6,960 nucleotides of DNA from Elusimicrobia bacterium RIFCSPLOWO2_01_FULL_54_10 (lineage in GTDB: Bacteria > Elusimicrobiota > Elusimicrobia > 2-02-FULL-39-32): contig MGUQ01000071.1 in the NCBI GenBank assembly GCA_001799975.1, forward strand, positions 85 to 7,044. The letters are read 5' to 3'. Shown piece by piece: positions 1 through 5,527 of the stretch. The first letter of the stretch is position 1. Every line of letters begins with the position of its first letter. The position numbers and the translations under genes were made by a program. The notes under the pieces were generated by a model. It had not been told where the DNA came from and did no database searches. It saw only the letters and a program-made list of their open reading frames with translations.

Positions 1-636
1 AATCTGTTTTTTTAAGTAATCGTAAGGGAAGTGGTCTTTAACAGAGCATTTTAAATCGGTCACTTTCTTGGCCGCGCGCGCCGGGTTGCCGTACGCCACG
101 GAATAAGCGGGGATGTCGCGGCTCACAACACTGCCCGCCCCAATCAACGCATGCTCGCCAATGGTCACCCAGGGCAGGATGGTGACATTACAGCCAATCT
201 GGGCGCCCTTTTTGATGATGGGGCCTCGCATGCAGTCTTTGGCATTCGGTGAGCCCGGATGCATGTCATTGGCAATAATGACGCCCGGAGCCATGAATAC
301 GTCATCCTCCAGGGTGGTGAACTGGGAGACATAGCAATTGCAATGTATTTTGACGTTGTTGCCAATTTTGCAGCCATAATCAACCGTGGAGTTGTTCCAG
401 ATGGAAAAATGGTCGCCGATCTGGTTTTCCTCGCGGATCACTGCGTTGTGGCCGGTCTCAAAGTGGCTGCCGATTTTTGAGCCCAGATAAATGACGGCGC
501 CCGAGCGGATGTTGGCCTGGTCCCCGATGCTCAGGCGCAGATCAGGCACTTTGCGGCCGGGAAGGACGCCCACCTGGACATGCAGGCCCAGCTTTTTATT
601 TTTGCCGAAGGAGATTTTTTTAGGCGGGGATTTCAA
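1..636 (-). CDS. Hexapeptide-repeat (left-handed beta-helix) acyltransferase, WbpD/WlbB-like, 3'-truncated
   Basis: An open frame of 212 codons runs from 636 off the left edge with no stop. The protein is a string of hexapeptide repeats ([LIV]-G-x4 units such as IGDQAN, IGSHFE, IGDHFS, IGNNVK, IGCNVT, IGEHAL) from about residue 36 to 172, the signature of a trimeric left-handed beta-helix acyltransferase. Residues 122-126 (ANDMH) and the C-terminal cap IGAGSVVSRDIPAYSVAYGNPAR (about 165-187) match the layout of the WbpD/WlbB/FdtC group, which acetylates the amino group of nucleotide-linked amino sugars for surface glycans using acetyl-CoA. That substrate class is inferred from family resemblance. 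The chosen start is a TTG (636-634) overlapping the stop of the upstream radical SAM gene as TTGA; no in-frame ATG lies near and no clear Shine-Dalgarno is seen, so the start depends on coupling and is uncertain. A C-terminal tail begins near residue 188 and is cut by the window edge. Confidence 0.88.
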   Translation of the reverse strand, partial: MKSPPKKISFGKNKKLGLHVQVGVLPGRKVPDLRLSIGDQANIRSGAVIYLGSKIGSHFETGHNAVIREENQIGDHFSIWNNSTVDYGCKIGNNVKIHCNCYVSQFTTLEDDVFMAPGVIIANDMHPGSPNAKDCMRGPIIKKGAQIGCNVTILPWVTIGEHALIGAGSVVSRDIPAYSVAYGNPARAAKKVTDLKCSVKDHFPYDYLKKQI

Positions 637-2045
637 TGAGTGGTGACGACGTTCAAGATGCCTTTGAAGCCCGCAAGCAGGCTGCGGACATCGGCCATGT
701 AGCGGATCTTTAAAAGGCGCTTCAACACGTAGGAAGGCCGCATGTAGAACTTGCGGTAGGCCAGCCGGTAATATTCCTGCACTTTTTCGCCTGAAACATT
801 GGCCAAGGTCATGACGGGCTTGGTCAGGTCATATTGCTCCCAATCTTCCGTTTTAAGCACGCCGTTCTTGACGGCCCAGTCGTACATCTGGGTGCCCGGA
901 TTGGGAATGACGACATTGAAGATGGCCACGTCGGGGTCCAGCTCGATGGCGAAATCGATGGTTTTTTTCATGGTCTCTTCCGTCTCTCCGGGGTTGCCGA
1001 AGATGAATGCGGCCCGCACCTCGATGCCCGCTTCTTTGGTCCATTTGTTGGCCGTGCGGATCTTCTCAAGCGTGGTTTGCTTGCGGATGGTGTCCAAGAT
1101 CTGCTGGTCGCCGGATTCGATGCCGTACATCACCTGGCGGAGGCCTGCTTTTTTCATGAGTTTTAAGAGTTCAAGGTCTGCCCAGTCCACGCGGGAGAAA
1201 CAGCTCCAGGTGAACTCCAGCTTGGAGTCCAGGATCATTTTGCAGAACTCGCGGATGCGGGGTTTTAAGGTGGTGAAATTGTCGTCGTAAAAGCAGATTT
1301 CTTTGACCCCGTAGGTTTTGATCAAGTGCTGGACTTCATCGAAAATCTTCTTGGGGGAACGTTGGCGGATCAATGATCCGAACGGCTGATAACAGAAAGT
1401 GCATTTGCCGGGGCAGCCGCGGGAGGTGACCATCGAGACGGCAGGGAGATTTTTATAAGAGCCCACGGCCGGAAAGTAGCGGTCCATGGGGAGCAGGTGA
1501 TAAGCTGCCATGGGCAACACGTCGAGGTCCTTGATGAGTTCGTTGGCTTCGTTGTGGATGACGCGCCCATTTTCCTTGTAGGTCAGTCCGCGGATGTCGG
1601 CCAGGGGTTTGCCCGCCGCAAGTTGTTGGAAAGAAAATTCGCCTTCGCCGCGGATTACAAAATCCACAAAAGGTTCAGAAATGGCTTCCTGGGGTTTTTC
1701 AGAGGCGTGCACGCCGCCCAGAACGATCTTGGCGTTGGGATAGAGCTCGCGGCAGATTTCGGCCGTGCCATAAGAGTATTGGATGTTCATGGTGCTGCCG
1801 GTCAAGCCGATAAAACGGGGGGGCTCCTTATAGTAGGCTTGGAGCCAGTCTTTGAGATCTTCCATGGCCACTTTCATGGCGTGGGTGTCCAAAATGCGGA
1901 CTCTGAGGCCGGCATCCTCCAGCACCGCGGCAATGACCGCAATGCCCTGGGGTGGCATGACGCTGGCCACAGATTTCCAGATATTGCCCCCTTTCTTGGT
2001 CCAGGGGGGGTTGATGAGGAGAACGTCTAGGGGTTTGTCAGGCAT
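633..2045 (-). CDS. B12-binding-domain radical SAM protein
   Basis: The protein has 470 residues, usual for the B12-binding/radical SAM superfamily. Residues about 6-140 form a cobalamin-binding-type Rossmann domain (DVLLINPP near the start, LGGVHAS at about 109-115, VIRGEGE at about 130-136). The radical SAM cluster motif CxxxCxxC is C211, C215, C218 (in SRGCPGKCTFC), which holds a [4Fe-4S] cluster for S-adenosylmethionine cleavage. It is followed by barrel motifs FYDDNFT, YGIESGD and FIFGNPGET (around 350). A C-terminal tail of about 80 residues is rich in Tyr, Lys and Arg. In the B12 domain the place of the DxHxxG cobalt-ligand motif reads D53-T-H55-A-M-K58, so the His is present but the Gly is not. 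The family covers methyltransferases, cyclases and other C-C bond chemistry; the substrate is unknown. Start ATG has AAGGA three bases upstream and its own promoter. The overlap with an amino-sugar-type acyltransferase suggests a role in modifying a surface sugar or lipid (inference). Confidence 0.92.
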   Translation of the reverse strand: MPDKPLDVLLINPPWTKKGGNIWKSVASVMPPQGIAVIAAVLEDAGLRVRILDTHAMKVAMEDLKDWLQAYYKEPPRFIGLTGSTMNIQYSYGTAEICRELYPNAKIVLGGVHASEKPQEAISEPFVDFVIRGEGEFSFQQLAAGKPLADIRGLTYKENGRVIHNEANELIKDLDVLPMAAYHLLPMDRYFPAVGSYKNLPAVSMVTSRGCPGKCTFCYQPFGSLIRQRSPKKIFDEVQHLIKTYGVKEICFYDDNFTTLKPRIREFCKMILDSKLEFTWSCFSRVDWADLELLKLMKKAGLRQVMYGIESGDQQILDTIRKQTTLEKIRTANKWTKEAGIEVRAAFIFGNPGETEETMKKTIDFAIELDPDVAIFNVVIPNPGTQMYDWAVKNGVLKTEDWEQYDLTKPVMTLANVSGEKVQEYYRLAYRKFYMRPSYVLKRLLKIRYMADVRSLLAGFKGILNVVTTH

Positions 2046-2048
2046 AAA

Positions 2049-2053
2049 TCCTT
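2049..2053 (-). promoter_or_regulatory. Ribosome-binding site of the radical SAM gene
   Basis: The minus strand reads AAGGATTTATG: a five-base Shine-Dalgarno match (AAGGA) only three bases from the ATG at 2045. The spacing is tight. It is the clearest ribosome-binding site in the window and supports this start. Confidence 0.6.
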
Positions 2054-2061
2054 ATCTTATT

Positions 2062-2090
2062 AGTATAGCCTTCATCGACGGCGGATTCAA
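2062..2090 (-). promoter_or_regulatory. Sigma70-type promoter for radical SAM-acyltransferase unit
   Basis: On the minus strand TTGAAT (2090-2085; 4 of 6 to the TTGACA consensus) is followed after exactly 17 bases by TATACT (2067-2062; 5 of 6 to TATAAT). Transcription would start near 2055, giving a leader of only about 10 bases with the Shine-Dalgarno almost at the 5' end. The -35 box overlaps the stop codon of livF (2089-2087). The site separates the radical SAM and acyltransferase genes from the liv genes, although no terminator is seen between them, so readthrough from livF is also likely. Confidence 0.6.
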
Positions 2091-2791
2091 GAGCTTCCCA
2101 AATATGCCTGGCGGATTTGGTCGTTTTCGAGGAGATCGGCCCCCTTGCCTTCCAGCACTACGCGGCCGGTTTCCAGCACATAGGCGCGATGCGCAATGCC
2201 CAAAGACTGCTTGGCGTTTTGCTCTACCAGGAGCACAGTGACGCCCCGGCCGTTGATGGCGCGAATTGTGTCAAAAATCCTCTCCACCAAAATGGGGGAT
2301 AGCCCCATGGAGGGCTCGTCCAGCATGAGCAGGCGCGGATTGGACATGAGGGATCTGCCCATGGCCAGCATTTGCTGCTCCCCGCCCGAAAGGGTGCCCG
2401 CGCTTTGAAAGACCCTTTCCTTTAAAACGGGGAAAATCCGGAAAATGTTTTCGAGGGCTGATTTGAGGGAACCCCTTTGGAGATAAAAGCCGAGCTCCAG
2501 GTTTTCAAGAACGGTGAGTCGCGAAAAAATCCTTCGGCCTTCGGGAACATGAGCGATCCCCAAAGCGGAGATGTTGTGAGGCGCCATGTGGTCGATCCGG
2601 CGGCCCTGGAACTGGATTTCGCCGCCGTCGGAGCGGTGCAGGCCGGAGACGGTGCGCAAAAATGTGCTCTTGCCTGCTCCATTGCCCCCGATCAACGCCA
2701 CGATTTCGCCTTCCCGGACTTCCAGGGAAATCCCTTTCAAGGCGGAAATTTTTTTGCCGTGAGTGACGGAAACGGACTTGCACTCAAGCAT
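2087..2791 (-). CDS. livF: Branched-chain amino-acid ABC transporter ATP-binding protein LivF
   Basis: This is one of the two ATPases of the HAAT (LIV) importer, acting on the cytoplasmic face with LivG, LivH and LivM. From the ATG at 2791 it has 234 residues, normal for LivF: Walker A GGNGAGKS (35-42), the LivF-type Q-loop region HVPEGRRIF (81-89), ABC signature LSGGEQQ (134-140), Walker B LLMLDEP (154-160), and VEQNAKQSLGIAHRAYVLETG after it, where Gln replaces the usual H-loop His. The VEQN version is characteristic of LivF. A TTG eight codons upstream (2815) keeps the frame open, but MLECKSVSV fits the family N-terminus, so the ATG was chosen. It overlaps the livG end by 8 bases (ATGCTTGA), indicating coupled translation. 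Family substrates include Leu/Ile/Val, but also amides, urea and short organic acids; the real substrate is not shown by sequence. Confidence 0.95.
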   Translation of the reverse strand: MLECKSVSVTHGKKISALKGISLEVREGEIVALIGGNGAGKSTFLRTVSGLHRSDGGEIQFQGRRIDHMAPHNISALGIAHVPEGRRIFSRLTVLENLELGFYLQRGSLKSALENIFRIFPVLKERVFQSAGTLSGGEQQMLAMGRSLMSNPRLLMLDEPSMGLSPILVERIFDTIRAINGRGVTVLLVEQNAKQSLGIAHRAYVLETGRVVLEGKGADLLENDQIRQAYLGSS

Positions 2792-3548
2792 GGGACTTCC
2801 CCAAATAGGCCTCAATCACTTTGGCATCATTCTGTATTTCCTTGGGCTTCCCTTGCGCAATCTTGACTCCGTGGTCCAGCACCACCACCCGGTCCGAAAT
2901 GCCCATCACCACCCGCATCTGGTGCTCGATCAAAAGCACGCTCACTCCTTCCTTTCTGATTTTGAGTATCAACGCCATGATGTCTTCGCTTTCTTTAGGA
3001 TTCATGCCTGCCGTGGGTTCGTCCAGCAGGAGCAGGCGCGGCTCGGAGGCCAGGGCGCGCGCAATTTCCAGCTTTCTCTGTTCGCCGTAAGGCAGGTTTT
3101 TGGCCAGTTCGTTGGCATAGGGCAAAAGCCCCACAAAGCCGAGCGTTTCCACGGCGCTTTTTTCAATTTGAATTTCTTCCTTGAAAAACCCCGGCGTCCT
3201 GAAAATGGCGGCAATCACTTCACTGCGGGTGCGGCAGTGGCGGCCCACCATGACATTTTCCACCACGGTCATATTGGCGAAAAGCCGGATGTTCTGAAAC
3301 GTCCGCGCGAGGCCGCGCTCCGTGATCCAGTGAGCGGATTCGCCCGTGATGCGCTCCCCCGAAAAAACAATTTCGCCCGAGTCGGGCTCAATGGCGCCTG
3401 TGAGAAGATTGAAGAAGGTGGTTTTGCCCGCCCCGTTGGGCCCGATCAACGAAACAATTTCGCCCATTTCCATTTCCAGGCTGACATCTGTCACGGCGCA
3501 GAGTCCGCCGAATTTTTTGGTGACCTCCGAGGCCTCAAGGAGGTTCAT
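2784..3548 (-). CDS. livG: Branched-chain amino-acid ABC transporter ATP-binding protein LivG
   Basis: This is the second ATPase of the HAAT importer; at 254 residues it has the usual LivG length. Walker A is GPNGAGKT (36-43), the Q-loop Gln is in TFQNIRLF (Q85), the signature is the LivG-type LPYGEQRKLEIARAL (152-166), Walker B is LLLLDEP (172-178), the D-loop region reads AGMNPKE, and the H-loop His is H209 in IEHQM. All ATPase residues are intact. The N-terminus MNLLEASEVTKKFGG fits the family, so the ATG at 3548 is well supported. Its ribosome-binding region is odd: the only Shine-Dalgarno-like bases (AGGT, in AGGTAGTGGGATG) and the first two bases of the ATG lie inside the 3' arm of a long hairpin that fills the gap to livM. 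This suggests livG is translated mainly when ribosomes finishing livM, or some factor, open the hairpin (inference). Its end overlaps livF by 8 bases. Confidence 0.96.
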   Translation of the reverse strand: MNLLEASEVTKKFGGLCAVTDVSLEMEMGEIVSLIGPNGAGKTTFFNLLTGAIEPDSGEIVFSGERITGESAHWITERGLARTFQNIRLFANMTVVENVMVGRHCRTRSEVIAAIFRTPGFFKEEIQIEKSAVETLGFVGLLPYANELAKNLPYGEQRKLEIARALASEPRLLLLDEPTAGMNPKESEDIMALILKIRKEGVSVLLIEHQMRVVMGISDRVVVLDHGVKIAQGKPKEIQNDAKVIEAYLGKSHA

Positions 3549-3607
3549 CCCACTACCTGCTTATTCGCCACCAAGCGAATCCTTGATTCGCAAGCAGGTA
3601 GTGGGAT
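3547..3607. repeat. 61-base palindrome filling the livM-livG gap
   Basis: A perfect 16-base inverted repeat, ATCCCACTACCTGCTT (3547-3562) and its complement (3592-3607), encloses a 29-base middle. The middle holds a second perfect hairpin, GCGAATC-CTT-GATTCGC (3575-3591, 7-bp stem), and a competing one, ATTCGC (3563-3568) with GCGAAT (3575-3580); both cannot form together. In mRNA sense the outer stem takes in the last base of the livM stop, the Shine-Dalgarno-like AGGT and the AU of the livG AUG. No T-run follows on either strand, so it is not a classical intrinsic terminator. It may be a REP- or MITE-like palindromic unit, an RNA processing or stabilising site, or a translational switch; sequence alone does not decide. 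Confidence 0.85.
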
Positions 3608-4590
3608 CATGAGGCCGCTTCCTGTTCTGTTTCCAACTCCAGCGCCCGCCGTTTGGAAGGCAGCAGTCCTTGCGGGCGGAAAATGACGACGGCCACGAGC
3701 GCCGCGCCAAAAATCAAATAGCGGTAGCGGATCATTTCTCCGCCCAAAGAGGCCTGCAGAAGGAGCGGCAGTCCCGAAATCAAAATGGCGCCCAAAATGG
3801 CCCCGGTCACAGATCCCATGCCGCCCAGCACCAGCATGCTCACCACCAGCACAGACTCCCAGAAGGTGAAGGATTCCGGAGTGACGAAGCGCTCCCAATG
3901 GACAAAAATGGACCCGGCGAGCGCGGCGAAAAACGCGCTCGTGGCAAAGGCCAGCATTTTTACGCGAGTCACGGGAATGCCAGACAGCTCCGCGGCGATT
4001 TCGTCTTCACGCACGGCGATCCAGGCGCGGCCGATGCGCGAGTGCTCCAGATTTTTGGATATCACCACGGTGAGTGCTGCCACGGCCAGAATCAAGTAGT
4101 AAAAATGGATGTTTTCTGTGAACTCAAAGCCAAAAAGTGAAACGGTTCCCAAAGCTTCGCCTACGCGAGGCAGGCCTTTGGGGCCGTTGGTGAGGGAATC
4201 CCAGTTGTTGAGCACAAGGCGGGTGATTTCGCCGAAACCCAGGGTCACGATGGCCAGGTAATCTCCCCGCAGGCGCAGCACCGGCGCGCCCAGCGCGAGG
4301 CGCACGGCCACCGTCACGGCCACAGCGGCCAGAGTGGCCAGCCAGAAATTGACGCCTTGCACGGAAAGCACCGCGGACGTATAAGCCCCGATGGCGTAAA
4401 ACGCCATGAAGCCCAGGTCAAACAGACCCACGAACCCCAGAGTGACGTTTAATCCCAGCGCCAAAATCACATAAAGCCCCATGATGCCCAGGAGGCGAAT
4501 GGAATAGGCAAAAGCGCCGTCGCGGACAATGAGAGGGAAGGCGGTGAAAGCCAGGAGGAGAAGGGCCAGAAGAACGCGGCGGCTCTTCAA
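3607..4590 (-). CDS. livM: Branched-chain amino-acid ABC transporter permease LivM
   Basis: This is an inner-membrane permease subunit of the HAAT importer with 327 residues, typical of the shorter LivM form. It is very hydrophobic, with segments starting at about 6-22, 33-52, 57-78, 83-100, 162-178, 213-230, 247-275 and 291-304. The family signatures ALGLNVTLGFVGLFDLG (44-60), LRLRGDYLAIVTLGFGEI (105-122) and the cytoplasmic coupling loop GRAWIAVREDEIAAELSGI (187-205) are clear, as is the C-terminal IFRPQGLLPS (303-312). The start is a TTG at 4590, seven bases after the stop of the receiver-GGDEF gene. No ATG is available before the first conserved segment and no Shine-Dalgarno is seen, so translation probably depends on ribosomes arriving from the upstream gene. 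The partner permease LivH, normally just upstream, and the binding protein LivK are absent from the window. Confidence 0.95.
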   Translation of the reverse strand: MKSRRVLLALLLLAFTAFPLIVRDGAFAYSIRLLGIMGLYVILALGLNVTLGFVGLFDLGFMAFYAIGAYTSAVLSVQGVNFWLATLAAVAVTVAVRLALGAPVLRLRGDYLAIVTLGFGEITRLVLNNWDSLTNGPKGLPRVGEALGTVSLFGFEFTENIHFYYLILAVAALTVVISKNLEHSRIGRAWIAVREDEIAAELSGIPVTRVKMLAFATSAFFAALAGSIFVHWERFVTPESFTFWESVLVVSMLVLGGMGSVTGAILGAILISGLPLLLQASLGGEMIRYRYLIFGAALVAVVIFRPQGLLPSKRRALELETEQEAAS

Positions 4591-4597
4591 CGGGGCG

Positions 4598-5527
4598 TCA
4601 AACGTCGCTGGACCCCACCTTGGCCTGGTGCAGGGCTTCGTTCATTTCAGCCACAAGCTGGCCATAGTGGGAAAATTTCTCCTTGGCCGCCGACAGGACC
4701 GCCGTGGAAAGCCGCATCAAAGGGAAAATCTGGTCCTTGTCCTCGCGGTCCTTCTGGAAAATAAATCCTTTGCGGATTTCTTCTTTGGAATAGAATTTCT
4801 GCACTTCCGACTGGAATTTTTCTTTCAACCCTGCGCGGATTTTGTCGCCCTTGCCGGCGGGCGCCAGAATGACAAAATCGTCCCCGTCGATGTGGGAGAG
4901 GGCGACTTCATCTGCCGCGGCTCCGGCGGTTTTAAGAACGTTGCGAATGAGCTGCACGGTCATGCGGATGACTTCATCGCCTTTCTCGGTGCCATAATGA
5001 TCATTAAACGGGCGGAAATGGTTGATGTCAAAGCAGACCAGTTCAAACGCTTCGCCCCGGTTGATCCTGGCCAGCACTTGGCTTTCCAGTTCCGGGTGGC
5101 CGGGCAGTGCTGTGACAGGGTGCGGGGCCGCGTGCGCGCGGAAATGCTTGGTCATGCTGTGGATTTTGGCGCGGAGTTCATTCATTTCAAATGGTTTTTG
5201 CAAATAATCATCAGCCCCCAAGCGCACGGAAGATTTCCGGGCGGCTGGGCTCTGCTTGGGGTCCAGAAGCATCAGGCAGGGAACGGTTTTGAGCTCGGGA
5301 TTTTCCGAAAGCGCGCGGATGACTTCAAATCCGTCGGATTTTGGCAGGCAGGCTTCAAGCACCAGCAGGCGCAGAGGCGGCCGGTCTTTGACGGTCTGGG
5401 CGGACTCGAGCGCTTCGGCGCCGTCTCCGCAAAGTATGGCCGAGAGATTCTCTTCGGTCAGCGCGGCCTTGGCCATATCGAGGATGGCAGGGTCGGAACT
5501 GGCCGCAAGCACAGAATAGGCAGGCAT
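4598..5527 (-). CDS. Receiver-GGDEF regulator with degenerate signatures in both domains
   Basis: The protein has 309 residues. Residues about 4-125 are a response-regulator receiver domain: the Lys switch K111 (in YLQKPF) and the DGFEVI turn (65-70) are present. The acidic pair is reduced to S11-D12, the phospho-acceptor position is Glu (E58, in LVLEACLP) instead of Asp, and the Thr/Ser switch aligns with L88. Residues about 135-305 are a GGDEF domain: PVTALPG (137-143), the metal/substrate region FDINHFRPFNDHYG (166-179) and GDE (183-185) are kept, but the signature is D214-G-D-D-F instead of GGDEF. Active diguanylate cyclases need a near-exact signature, so this one probably binds nucleotide or acts as a scaffold without making cyclic di-GMP, and the Glu may mimic a phosphorylated state (inference). 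No DNA-binding or membrane part is seen. The ATG overlaps the htrA stop as TAATG, so the two are translationally coupled; livM follows after 7 bases. Confidence 0.88.
   Translation of the reverse strand: MPAYSVLAASSDPAILDMAKAALTEENLSAILCGDGAEALESAQTVKDRPPLRLLVLEACLPKSDGFEVIRALSENPELKTVPCLMLLDPKQSPAARKSSVRLGADDYLQKPFEMNELRAKIHSMTKHFRAHAAPHPVTALPGHPELESQVLARINRGEAFELVCFDINHFRPFNDHYGTEKGDEVIRMTVQLIRNVLKTAGAAADEVALSHIDGDDFVILAPAGKGDKIRAGLKEKFQSEVQKFYSKEEIRKGFIFQKDREDKDQIFPLMRLSTAVLSAAKEKFSHYGQLVAEMNEALHQAKVGSSDV

Noticed and set aside
1366..1380. Perfect inverted repeat CGGATC-AAT-GATCCG
   Set aside because: It lies inside the radical SAM coding region, encodes ordinary residues just after the cysteine motif, and a 6-bp stem of this kind is expected by chance in several kilobases.
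2792..2815. Upstream TTG start for LivF adding eight residues
   Set aside because: The extension has no family similarity, and the ATG at 2791 gives the normal LivF N-terminus and length.
3549..3606. Intrinsic terminator between livM and livG
   Set aside because: The hairpin is long and perfect, but no T-run follows on either strand and the downstream gene begins immediately, so a classical terminator is not supported.
2763..3686. Plus-strand open frame of about 307 codons opposite livG and the livM-livG palindrome
   Set aside because: It is a shadow of livG; its sequence has no recognisable motif and it runs through the palindrome. The opposite strand has intact Walker A, signature and Walker B motifs.
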